64,000 nucleotides of DNA from Onthophagus taurus (taxonomy: Eukaryota > Arthropoda > Insecta > Coleoptera > Scarabaeidae): NCBI RefSeq assembly GCF_036711975.1, contig NC_091971.1, positions 3,231,501-3,295,500 on the forward strand, read 5' to 3'. Shown here piece after piece: positions 12,126 through 23,747 of this stretch. A model generated the notes under the pieces. It saw only the letters and a program-made list of their open reading frames with translations. It did not search any database and was not told the origin of the DNA. The first letter of the stretch is position 1. Each line of letters starts with the position of its first letter. Both the position numbers and the translations under genes were made by a program.

Positions 12126-12996
12126 TTAAATCAAGCTCAACTTTTTGCATAACAAATCTACATCATCATCATGTATAGAAAATTGTTTTTTGAGGGTACC
12201 TTTTCTCGCAGCTAATCCACTTTTAATTCTTTTCCCACAACCTTTACTGCAATCTTTGCTTTGTTCTTTACAATTTGAATCCGCATTTTCCTCCTCCCAA
12301 GAATAATTCGATGTAACATCAACTCTAATCACTTGAACCGTTTGAGGACTCGGCGGCTTAGATAATGAAAATCTAATTGTTTTTGTCTTCTTCTCCTTCT
12401 TTTTATGTTTCTTTTTTTGACTTCGACTATGATCTTCATCTTGTTCGGACGAACTTTGAGATATCGAAATTAATCGTAGAATATCAGGGTCGATTTCTTC
12501 CTCTTCAACTTTTAATAGTTCTTGTTGGATTTTATCGTCGTTTTGCTCCGCTTCAACTTCTTGAGAGAATCTCTGTATTAAAGTGGCTACATTAAAAGTT
12601 TCCTCCGATGTTGTATCGTCGTTTGAAGATATTTCTTTGCGGGGATATGCGTTGTTCGAAGATTTTAATCTTGGGCGTTTATTAGACCATTTTTGTAATG
12701 ATGAGCCTGTGTTAAAAGCTGGTACATTTTCTGGGAGGGAAATGTTATTTACTGCTAAAGAGTAATTCGTGTTTGTTGGGGTTCCTATAAATTTTTTTGA
12801 TCGATCCCATCTAAATGTGTAACTAAAATTGGAGAAAAAAATTAAAAAAATTAAATTTAATTTAAAAGACTTACCTGTGGTAATAATTGCTTTTTAAATA
12901 AAGCTTTTCATTTAACAATTTCGATTTATATTTATTTGCGTCAAGTTCTCCGGGTCTTAAAGTTCGATTTGTTAACTTAATTGGTGCGCACAACAT
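12126..12996 (-). CDS. Unrecognised charged, probably nuclear protein (two exons, 272 aa)
   Basis: Exon 1 is 12875-12996 (from ATG, 40 codons plus 2 bases) and exon 2 is 12126-12822. The 52-bp intron has a CAG|GTAAG donor and a TTTTAG acceptor, and joining them keeps the frame open to TAA at 12126. The first ATG after an in-frame TGA was chosen as start. The N-terminus (MLCAPIKLTNRTLRPGELDA) is compact; the middle is Ser/Glu/Asp-rich; residues 177-188 are a Lys-rich basic run resembling a nuclear localisation signal; near the end are three Cys (225, 232, 236) and the basic stretch KRIKSGLAARKG. No membrane segment or signal peptide. I recognise no family. A 5' non-coding exon may lie upstream (donor-like site near 13547). 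Clean splicing and protein-like composition argue for a real gene. Confidence 0.65.
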
Positions 12997-12999
12997 GAT

Positions 13000-15225
13000 G
13001 TTTTTATTTTTAATTAACGCTCTTCGGATTCATCAAGAACAAGTTTCGCAATTAATTAACCAAGCTAATGAACAATAAGAAATCAAGTCTCTACCCCCGT
13101 ACTAAATAATGAAAACTTTATTACCAACCAATGATGATTTACGACTTCGTCCTCGACCTTTGACAGGCTTCTTCTGCGAAGTAATTTGCAGTATTGTAAT
13201 CTTCTTTGTTTGTCGATGATGTCGACGGTGTCGGTTCGATTTTCTGTAAAGGAAAATTTTCTATAATAAAAACATTCGTTAATTTAGTTGGTTTTTTTTG
13301 GGAAAATTTGGTCGCAAAGAATTTCTTTTTGTAACGTCGTCGATTTATCACTATGGTCGAACAATGGAGGCGGTCTAAATAAATCTACGTCTGCGTAGGA
13401 CAAAAAGCTTACATTGCGGTGTTCACAAAGAAAGCTTTGCTAATGTCATGCGTGCAAAAGAAAAATAGGCCAAAATTTACCTTGAGTATAATAACCACAC
13501 AAAGTATATAAAGTTCTTAAAATAAAAAAAAAATGTTTAAAACTTACCGTTGAAGTAAGTAATAAATTTTAATGTTATAATAATTTTTTTGTGTTTTAAT
13601 AAAGTTATTATTCGAAGATATAAAATTTATTCCTGCTGACTATAAACGAAGCAGGATTAAAATGAGCTTGGTACGGTGTTCGTTCGAACTTTGACGAGCC
13701 AAGTTGCGCCTGCCTGGTTTTCTAGCACGCAACCAAGACAACGTGCTCGTTCCTTCGAACGCCTGTCTGCTTTCGGTGTTGAGTATGATAAATTGACTCC
13801 CTATTGGCAATTAGAACCCCCACAGCGTTTGTACGCATTGTGTGTATGTTCTATTGGAATTACGGCAATTATTCTTTATTCAGGTCACTTCACCTATCAT
13901 AAATTTTATATGATATAACCATTACAGGAATTTAACTCTGTTTTAAAATAGTTTAAACCCAACTTTATTAAATTAATCAATTTAAGTTAACAAAAAATCT
14001 TGATTATGTGGATTTTAGATCGCGTGAGTATTCTTTGCAAAAGTGAGCATTAAGTTAATTTTCGTGCATTCAAAACTTTGTACCTTTATTTATGAACCTG
14101 TCTGGAAATGTCGTGGTGGCGTTAACTTTTCTGTCGGATCACGAAAATGCTATTTATTAATTTCACTGTTTAAAAAAAGCCAATTAACTTCGTCTATTTT
14201 GTTACACAAAATGTGTTCGTTGATGAATACTAAACAATTAAATAATCCATTAGGTAATTTTTATGCAGCAAAAAATTTTGTCTACTGACGTAGTTTATTA
14301 ACGCAGTAATAAATTCGAAAAATAATATAAAATCAATAAGAAATGAAACGATGAAGAATTAAGCATGGAAAAGTGCTCACAAAAGTACATTCAAGCAAGG
14401 AGACAATCCCTCAACGTCACGATAGGGGCACGCAAAGGAAGGGAAAGAAGAAAAAAGAATTAATGTTAAGGAAAGATACCCGATATAGAGGAGATTGGTA
14501 TTTACTCAGATAATGAGATGATATGATTATCATTTTTACATTGGCAAAGATGAAGAAACCCCGTGGAAAAGCACTCCAATAAATAACTGCAACAAAAGCA
14601 GGAGAAAATGGAGTTTCTCTAGAAAACTTGAAAAGTAGTATAGAGTTTTAACTCTACCTAGAGAAGACGTAGTCCTGAGGTTGCATTGCCGAATTGCTTC
14701 CGGACGAAGTTAGACTCTGGGCTAATTAACTATCACCTCTGTAAGAGTAACTGTTAAGATGATCGACTTTACGTAGCTGGGAATGGTATCTTCATGGGTA
14801 TCTTCATATGGACACACTTGTAAATATAAGTGTGCGTCTTGGAACACGGACATAGGAGTCTGGGTTGGGTTGGTTTTGTTTCTGGTTGGGTTGGGTTGGA
14901 CGAATTCTAGACCACTTCTCATTTTCCCGGGCTGACACAGTTCTTCTAACATCCGGAGTCATTTCTCTACAAAAAATTATGTTACTGAGCATTAGCCCAA
15001 AATCTGGGGATATCTTTTAGGACATCATGTCATACAAAATAATCTTGGACAAACCTTATTATAACCTCCCAGAGCTATTACACATCCTTAGAAAATTAAA
15101 AATGAATATCTATTTATAAATAACATTTTGAATTACCCAGTTACATTTACAAAGCTATCTAATAACGATATTCATTATCATCATAATCAGCTCCTTAGCG
15201 AATACAGTTGTATTTCAGCTTGTAT
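13000..15225. other. Non-coding stretch with possible minus-strand exon fragments
   Basis: On the minus strand at 13139-13351 an open frame lacks an ATG, and a good acceptor (TTTTCCTTTACAG) lies within it near 13239. A second frame is open after that acceptor too, so I cannot assign coding sense; these may be 5' untranslated exons of the 12126-12996 gene. A degenerate (TTGGG)n tract lies at 14862-14901. Nothing else recognised. Confidence 0.35.
14862..14901. repeat. Short degenerate (TTGGG)n tract
   Basis: About eight pentamers of TTGGG type, interrupted by TTTTG/TTTCT variants. It resembles the tracts at 42.5-45 kb that border non-LTR retrotransposon ends, but no retrotransposon frame was identified beside this one. 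Confidence 0.6.
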
Positions 15226-15229
15226 TTAA

Positions 15230-16892
15230 CCCTTTGTGTCCCAAGAAGTCAAACATTTTGAAACTTTGTGACAGAATTAAAACGCTATTAAAATACACTC
15301 AGTAAAGGCCTTTGGAATAAAATTTTAGCAAAATATGTAATCCCCCTATTTTCGCATAGTCTAAGTGTCAAAAAAGATGATAATTCAAAAATTCTTGGAA
15401 AGCGTGTTTATTGAAATTAAAAAATAAAACTTATTTTAAATTGAAGCTTAAAGCTTTCTGTTTAAAGCGATGTATAACAATCGATGGGTTGGATTAGAAA
15501 AATATTGAGAAAAAGAGTATTGAGTTAAAAGTAACATTTTCGTATAACCTAAAAGTGTCAAAAAAGATGCTAATTTAAAAATTCCTGGAAGCCGTATTTA
15601 TTGAAATTAAAGAATGAGACTTATTCTAAATTAAAGCTCAAAGCTTTCTTTTTAAAATGATGTATAATAATTGTTGGGTTGGATTGGAAAAATATTGACA
15701 AAAAACATGTTGATACAAAACTTACATTTTCGTATAACCTAAGAGTGCCAAAAAAGATGCTAATTTAAAAATTCCTGGAAGTCGTATTTATTGAAATTAA
15801 GGAATGAAACTTATTCTATATTAAAGCTCAAAGCTTTCTCTTTAAAATGATGTATAATAATTGTTGGGTTGGATTGGAAAAATATAGAGAAAAAAAATGT
15901 TGAAATAAAACTTACATTTTCGTATAACCTAAAAGTGTCAAAAAAGATGCTAATTTAAAAATTCCTGAAAGCTGTATTTATTGAAATTAAGGAATGAAAC
16001 TTATTTTAAATTAAAGCTCAAAGCTTTCTCTTTAAAATGATGTATAATAATTGTTGGGTTGGATTGGAAAAATATGGAGAAAAAAATTTTTGAAACAAAA
16101 CTTACATTTTCGTATAACCTAAAAGTGTCAAAAAAGATGCTAATTTAAAAATTCCTGGAAGTCGTATTTATTGAAATTAAGGAATGAAACTTATTTTAAA
16201 TTAAAGCTCAAAGCTTTCTCTTTAAAATGATGAATAATAATTGTTGGGTTGGATTGGAAAAATATGGAGAAAAAAAATTTTGAAACAAAACTTACATTTT
16301 CGTATAACCTAAAAGTGTCAAAAAAGATGCTAATTTAAAAATTCCTGGAAGCCGTATTTATTGAAATTAAGGAATGAAACTTATTTTAAATTAAAGCTCA
16401 AAGCTTTCTCTTTAAAATGATGTATAATAATTGTTGGGTTGGATTGGAAAAATATTAAGAAAAAAAATGTTGAAACAACACTTACATTTAATAGAGTCAA
16501 AAAAGATGCTAATTTAAAAATTCTTAGAAACCATGTTTATTGAAATTAAGGAATGAGACTTATTTTAAATTTAAGCTCAATGTTTTCTTTTTAAAATGAT
16601 CTGTAATAATCACACCTAATAACCATTTATTAAAGAAATACCTTCTTGCACAACAAAATTCAACAGCACCACTTTTCACAAAACTTCTAACCTCACATCT
16701 GGATGAATAAGTTTAAAGTGTACCTAAAAATCCTACAGTGCGGATTGCGACGTTTTTTATACAGATTATTTCTCGTATACACTTGTATAATAGAAAGTAC
16801 AGACAGCGCTAAATGCGCCGAATAGCTAACTACAGTTTAAAATGAGTGTTTAAAATTACCGATACTTTAAAGTACCGTCGGGACACAAAGGG
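15230..16892. mobile_element. piggyBac-type MITE with TTAA duplication and internal minisatellite
   Basis: A perfect 13-bp terminal inverted repeat, CCCTTTGTGTCCC at 15230-15242 and GGGACACAAAGGG at 16880-16892, is flanked on both sides by TTAA (15226-15229 and 16893-16896). TTAA duplication with short C-rich TIRs is the signature of the piggyBac superfamily. There is no transposase frame. Most of the interior is a ~187-bp minisatellite, with only about 110 bp of other sequence at the left and about 300 bp at the right. Confidence 0.85.
15352..16620. repeat. 187-bp tandem repeat (about seven copies) inside the MITE
   Basis: Each unit runs TCAAAAAAGATGCTAATTTA, then a block ending GTATTTATTGAAATTAAGG, then AAGCTCAAAGCTTTCT, then GTTGGGTTGGATTGG and ACATTTTCGTATAACC. 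Units begin near 15367, 15556, 15745, 15935, 16121, 16316 and 16495. The outer copies are more diverged than the central four, a pattern expected for homogenisation by unequal exchange. Each copy includes two to three TTGGG/TTGGA pentamers. Confidence 0.85.
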
Positions 16893-16896
16893 TTAA

Positions 16897-19800
16897 AATA
16901 GACATCATTACATGACTTATAAAAATAAAAATCAATTTGATCTAAAATCTGATCAAATAATAACGGTTCGACCTTGAATCGTTTTAGGTTTTTAGTGGGT
17001 ATTTATAGAATGGGGGTGGTTGTACGTGAGAATGTTGTTGTTCAAAAACGATAGGGGTTAACACGAACTGGTACCGTCAACAGATAAACTGGTAATTAAC
17101 GGGAAACCTGCCAATTTGAGCATCACGTTGAAATTAGTAGCGGGATTTTCCAAATGGTATGCACGCGAAAAACATTGTAATAAATCAAGATTTTAATAAG
17201 ATAAAAAACAAGATATTTTAAACAAGTAGAAAAAATGTGTTGCAATTTTTCGTACCAAAATACATTATGATAAATTATGGGAACTCCCCATATATATATA
17301 ATTTAAAATATATTAATAAAAATTTTAAATTGTCAGTATTAATAAATTCATTACATTTAATATCCTGGGACAACTTCACCTGTTGTCCGCCAAATCAACC
17401 CCAATTCAGAGAAACACTTTCCCACGTCGTCTATGAAACTTCGCAAACGGGCGAAATGATTTATGGGGTCGAGTGGAAAACCTCCGAAGTTCCACAACTT
17501 AAGGGATATTAGTGAGGGTAGGTCGGGGACCCGCAATGGGAAAACATGGAAACTTTTAGAAATGAGATACGTCTGCCGCCAGTCTCCTTCGCCGTCTCAA
17601 CCCAATAAGGAAGGAAGAATATATTCGGAGTGCGAGGACGTCTCCATCATAATGTTATAGTAAAGGAAAGGTTTTTTTTCTTTCAGAAACATCTCCCCCG
17701 ACAAATGATTCAATCTAAGTGGATACGTTTCTTTTTCTTCTATGTGTCTATCTGGACTACAGATTTTTATTACGAATATAAAGCGATTTAAAATGAAAAA
17801 AAAAACCAGGAAAAATATGTGGGAAAGTTTTCACATGGCAGAAAATCGATACAAATTATATTCTGAAATTTCCCTAAAATATTAATCATGACTATGAAGG
17901 ATGCAAGGCTCAGGTATATTACAAAACAATTTTTTTTTTATACAAAAATTGACAATTCCTAAAAGATTCTAGGAACAAAAGAAGTATGGGGGAGATACTT
18001 TTTTATTTACTACTCTTCTCAAAAACTTTGCAGCGTTTGCTTTTGGTCGTTCCTCGGCCGACCCCTTCAAAACTACGCATCGATTTTCCGACAGTCCAGC
18101 AATAAAAGGCAAATTAATACCTCGAGGAAAACTCGGTAGGGGAAAATCGTCCAGGGAACGAGCTTCGAACAAGCGCAAGTCGAACCAAAAGATCTACCCC
18201 CTTATTTCTGCTCTCCTGCTAACCAAATACTACGCAAAGTCCTACAGGATCAAACAGGACTCGTAGGGCTGAGCTAGTGTGCCAAAGCTGCTCGTAATGG
18301 ACTGGGACTACCACACCGTAACGATGTCCTAAATATTTCATTAATGCCCGTAGAAATAATGTTATGGGGTAAACGCCGTTACGTGGTGGAAAAAAATTGG
18401 TCGACCCGCTCGAATTGAGATATATTAGTGGTGTCAGGGTTCGTGTCATCGCAGGATTAGCTTCAGTAAAAGTTCTGAAAGAACTTTGGGAATCCGAATG
18501 TGGACTCAAATAAAGATTTTTATGCACTTATTTTAGTATTATTTACTTCACCAAAATATTTTAATGGAATTTTCGTAAGGATTTTGCTCAAAACCTTGTG
18601 GAATTTGTCACGCAGCGGGAAGACGATTACAATGAGACGGCTACAAAATATAAAATAACTTTGATAAATTCACCACAAAAGATAATTAATACAAAGCGGT
18701 TCACAAAAATTAACCCTTAATGTTCTGGGGTAAATTAAATATTAAAATGATTTAATATTTTAAAACTAAATTCATTTCAACCGTGAACAAAATGAAAAAA
18801 TCGTTCCACATTAAAATTCAAAAACAGGATAATCATCTTCACATGCACGTATCTGGAGCGTTTCTCGGTCAATCTTCGCAGGATATTTTCGCATAGTAAG
18901 CAGGACGAAACGGGGGGGTTAGAAACGCTAGGGGGATGGTTTCCGAAAATAGGTGGGCGAGGGGTTAGTCTGGGGGAAGGATGTATGGCCTGAACATGGT
19001 CCGGGCAACGCGAATATCTAATCCTGTGATGTAGCGGCAGTGTCAAGTCCAAGTATAAGCTACCACTGGACGGCCTAGTGGAGGTATTGATCTTTGAGAA
19101 GAGAAAGTTTACAGCCCTCCCTCGACACCCTCCTCTCGTTTCTCCCCCCTCTCAAGTTTAGAAGCCCACGGCCGCTGGTCATTCTGGACCAGGGAAGGCT
19201 CGTCGACTTGTTTGCATATCCCTTGGAACCCCTTCGCGTCTGTATATATGTGTATATAAGTTTTTTTTCTTTGGGGGGGTGTCTTTGAAAATAAGGTTTT
19301 CTCGTGAATTTATGTGTTTACATGGTAAAGTGGATGACGAGAATATAAATTAGATAAGTTAAAGATGTACCGCGATTCGTTTAATTTTAGTTTGTAGTTG
19401 TAATAAAATTATAGAAAGAGGAAATCAAGTGTAACCTTAAATCTCGATGCAGATAAAGCTGTTTACGTCAAATACTCGATAAGAAAGTGGGGTTCTAAAA
19501 GAAATGCGAAATAAATCGATATCAAACAATTTTAAGGGAAAAAGAGATAACTTAATAGTAGCAACAAAGTTTTTTGAATCGTTATTTTACAATTTTAATC
19601 TTTTAAACGAAACATTAAAACAGCTTGATTGTTTTTTTAATTCTTTAAACTTTAAAATTATTATTTGTTGGTAAACCTGAAAACATGGTGAGTTTTAAAG
19701 CAGGCCCCGGGATAGAGGTCAAGCGCACGCCACTGGGCTTGCGGAGTCCGGAGAAAGTCCTGCGTCCGGACGGAGAGTGAAAGTCCTGCGGGAAGTGTAA

Positions 19801-22800
19801 AGTGCGCGGGGGAGGACGTAGGAGGGAGAGGGGAGAGGCTCTATCGATCCTAGCCACCCTCTTACTACACCCCCTCTTAGGCAAACCACCCCAACCCCCG
19901 CGGACGCCTCTGGACGGCTGGACGGCCACTTGCTTAGGTATTCATATGCCTAACGCCGTTGGTTAGACGAAAACCAACTTCGTCTTTCTCAATATCCTCA
20001 TACACGTGCGCGTGTAATATAAAACATAAATTAAGCAAGATAAATAACAGAAGCTTTATTTAGGGGGTTTATTTATACTAAACTTTATTTTTTTTCAGTT
20101 TAGGCAGCTCTTTAAATATTAATTAACAAGTTCAGAAACAAGAATTAATAATTCATATCGATGGACGGTTGACCTTTTTCAAATTGTACCCCCCAGGGAG
20201 ATTTAAATTTTCAGTTAGATAAATCGATGACAATAGCCAAAACCCCACGGGCAATCAACCCCAATTTGCAACGTCTACCCCCCGATTTACCTCCACGACC
20301 ATAGTGGAGGTTCTCGTTGTCCAAATAACAATTTAATGTATGCGAGCGGCTGAATGAAACATATTTAATCACTTAGAGAGAAGTTCGCTCGAACTTGCGA
20401 CCGCAAGTTGTCCCAAGAAATAGGGAGTGTTTGGAAAAGGGGTTAGCAAGACCGCGATGAACGAAATCGACTGCAAAAGGTAATGCGAAAAGAGAAGGAT
20501 GTCACTCTGACAGGGTGAGTGTTAAAACGCATTCCCTCATAATGGTCGGTTAATTTTTAACACCTGAGTGATAGAAAAGTACGCGGGGGTTGCACCCTCC
20601 GAATAAACGGGAACGAATGTCCGTCCCTCATCAGATTTAGCACGGAAAGAGAAAAAAAATGACAGTGTTGGGTAAATTCGAAAAACTCGGTTAATGGGGT
20701 GCAAACGCTTTCCTCAATGATACAGGGGAAATTCTTTATTTACGATTTGAGAAAAAAATTATGAATCGAATTTCAAAAAATAAAATGAGAACCGCTCCAA
20801 GATCAAACCGTTTCCCTCTGATTGAAAAAGACACGGGCCAAAGAGAAAAAGCAGAACAAACAAGTCAAAGTGGGAAAACCCTGACACAAGAAAGACCTTC
20901 TAACACATACACAAGGACATACACGCACACCCAGACAACGACGACACATCCACACGGTCGAACTCGTCCGAAATTTTCCTTCGTAGGTGCGAAACAGGGG
21001 GCGGAGACGTCCCGGGGGTCGGTGATCGAAAGAAGGTGGACATCTCGTAGTCCGGCGGAACTGTCCCCTCCTGGAGAATTCAATTTCAATACGCGCTCTC
21101 AATCATGCATGGGATGAAGGGCGAGGGGAGACGAGAGAGGGCGACGTACATCGCCGGGACGAACATCAAAGTCCCCCCAAGGCTCAAGACATGGCGTCCG
21201 ACGGGGAGTCCCCCTCATGACTCCCCCCCGTCCCTCACTTCTAAGGGCCTCCGGATTGACGTTACGCCTCGCATACACTCAGCTCACGCATAATTTAGAG
21301 ACGCGGTTGCCGGAATGGACATCGCCCGAGCTCAATCAATACAAGACCAAGCTTGGAGTCCTGGACGACGACCGCCAACCGACGTAGACTACATTAGAAA
21401 CTCTACAGGAGAGACGCAGTATTACTTATGTATGGAGCTTGTTACGCATTCGAAGTTATTTCAAATAATAATTTAGTTAAGATTCGTTCTTAAAGTAGTA
21501 CTATTTAAAGTTACATTTATTGACTGGTAATAAAATAGATTCAAAACAGCATCCTTATCTTCCAAGTTATCTAAATCTGGCTCTGTTCTGAAAAGGTAGG
21601 GCGTTGCCTTCAATCAGTACTTCATAACCCTCATCTTTAGACACTCTGTAATCTTTTTGCCATCTTTCACAATTGCTATGTTTTTCTTCTCTAATTCCTT
21701 TCTTTTCACCGGTGTCGCGTATGGCACTTTGAACTTTTCATATCTATCTTTTCATATCTTCTCGTGTTTCTGGTAAGCTTGGATCCCATTCCATGCAAAG
21801 CCACGCTCGGCGTCTCCTCTTTATCCACCTCCTCATTCATTAATGACCTGTAGTTGACCTGTTTCTGAACAGACACCATCTCCATCTTCTCCTGCACCAT
21901 ATCTCTCTTGTCATCTACTCTTGTTGTACCACATCTTTGACATCTTTCCATAAATCCCTCTTCTTCTGGAGAGAATATGCCAACTCTCCAGAAGATGTGA
22001 AAGATTTATCTACTACTCTTTGTTTCTACTCCAAACCACATCCCATTTCAGGGATGTCCTATATCCTCGTCTACAAGGACTCCGAATTAACACTCTTGTT
22101 CCAAAACCACGCTGTGCTATGAACCAAGATTAGGTCGAACTATTTTCTAGAAAGAGCATTTCTTAGCTTAGCTAGGATTTATTGGCCATTATGTAATCGT
22201 AATCACACAAGACTAAATAAGATAATGTCTCTTATTTTGGTACACTTAAGATTATAATCCATGAGAAAGTAGACAATTTCAAAATGTTTGTCTATTTCTA
22301 AGCTTATTAACTAAATATCTAAACTGTAATATTTCCTCGAAATACGTTATCGCTTTAATCATAGAGTGTCCAAAGTAAACTAAACCAATTTAGATATCTC
22401 GTTAATGATCGTGCTGAGATTCCACGTCGATTAATTAACACGTTACGTCGACGGGCATGACCTCCATTATGACTATTTGCATTGGCGAGTCCCAGACTCA
22501 ACGTCGACGACGGTATATTATTACAAGAATTCGCACTTTGAAGTTCCTCGGTCCACTTTACCCTGCCGGAGGTGGAAGTGCTTTTACCTGTGGAAGTCGT
22601 GTCCCGTTCCGAGGCGGTTGCCGCCTCCCACCCCTTTTCTTTCGAGAGGACGTTGACGATATTACGGAGGCACGAAGGAATGCGAATCGTCCGGTTACGC
22701 ACCTCATATTAAAGTTCCAAGCCTAGGGAGAACCCCGTTTCGTGTGCGCCACATTCAAATTAGAACTGGCGTTATTAAAAAAGGACCTGGGAGAGTCGCT

Positions 22801-23490
22801 GACCGTTCAAATTTTCGGTATGCCGACTATTTTAATGAGAGGAAAAGTGTTAATACGTTTTGTAGGTTACGGTTTAAAAAAGTGACATCTACATTTTCGA
22901 TATTATGCAAACTCAAAAATGATAAAGTGTCCTTTTAGGAGGGTAGTGGTGGCACGCACAGGGTCTTACCCCGTTGATTAATATTCGGGTCGAAACTTTC
23001 CACCCCCCTAAACCCGCTATCCATACATAGTTCAAGATTTGCCACCCACACAGTCCCCCTTTTACCCGGCACCATGCAATTACACCCCTTCCGCTTTCGT
23101 GGCCGTAAAATTCGACCACCGCGTCGTAGTGCTCGCTTCGCAGATCCTTCTCCCCTTCGCATTTTCGTAGTAGCCATAGCCACCGAAAACTGCGTATGCG
23201 TGCAAAAAGCTCGTTTTACACGTCGAAATTTGGAATATCTCAGCATGAAGAGAAATGTTTTTAACTTTCTAATCCCCTTTTTGGTCAGTTATATTAGTTT
23301 AATTAATAAAAATGTTATTAAATTTTGATTAAACGCATATGTTTAAACGTGTAAACCAGACTTGAAAAGACGATATTGCAGAAGGCTTTTGGATACAAGG
23401 CCTACTGAGGTGCCGGTCACGTGTTTAAGCCGTTACGGCGAAATACTGCAAAGTGGGCCGCGGTAAGCGACACCAGAGCGCGCACGTATA
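16897..23490. other. Long gene-poor stretch with GC-richer patches
   Basis: No exon could be supported. GC/CpG-richer patches near 18040-18480, 18880-19240, 19690-19930, 20250-21420, 22440-22720 and 23390-23560 produce overlapping open frames on both strands with low-complexity products, typical of GC-rich non-coding DNA. A perfect 11-bp hairpin lies at 21963-21994. The patches could be enhancers, promoters or untranslated exons. Confidence 0.4.
21963..21994. other. Short perfect hairpin
   Basis: CTTCTGGAGAG (21963-21973) and its inverse CTCTCCAGAAG (21984-21994) are separated by a 10-base loop. Too short for a typical microRNA precursor; function unknown. Confidence 0.5.
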
Positions 23491-23497
23491 AAGTACA

Positions 23498-23515
23498 CCG
23501 CCCCCAGGGGGCCCC
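23498..23515. promoter_or_regulatory. CTCF-like GC-rich motif upstream of the adenylate-kinase-like gene
   Basis: CCGCCCCCAGGGGGCCCC resembles the core of CTCF-type insulator sites (CC..CNAGGNGGC). It is about 230 bp upstream of the adenylate-kinase-like ATG, in a GC-rich patch that also has a CACGTG box near 23419. Motif resemblance only; it is also nearly palindromic, so chance is possible. Confidence 0.2.
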
Positions 23516-23747
23516 AGCTATCGGGGGATGGACTGCGATACGCCGTCGAAATAACGGTAATCCGTAGGTAGATGGGGAAATTTATGAGAACTTGAAAGAT
23601 ATTGATTTCAAATTTCTGCTTTCTTTTGTATAGCCACTTAGTTAATAAAATCGATTTTTTATGTTTTCATTTGATTGACATTAAAATCAAAATATTGACA
23701 AAATGCGATGTCTGTTAGCCTAAATTTTTCGTTAAAACTTCCTGCAA

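Noticed and set aside
13139-13351. Minus-strand open frame considered as a coding exon
   Set aside because: No in-frame ATG, two alternative frames look equally plausible after the internal acceptor, and no clean donor joins it to the 12996 exon.
15352-16620. Direct repeats considered as a CRISPR array
   Set aside because: Units are contiguous 187-bp tandem copies without spacer variability, in a eukaryotic transposon.
20761-21117. Overlapping open frames on both strands
   Set aside because: GC-rich region gives frames on both strands with low-complexity Arg/Thr/Cys-rich products; no domain or splice support.
22355-22726. Opposed open frames of about 90-115 codons
   Set aside because: They overlap in antisense, no family resemblance, no consistent splice sites.
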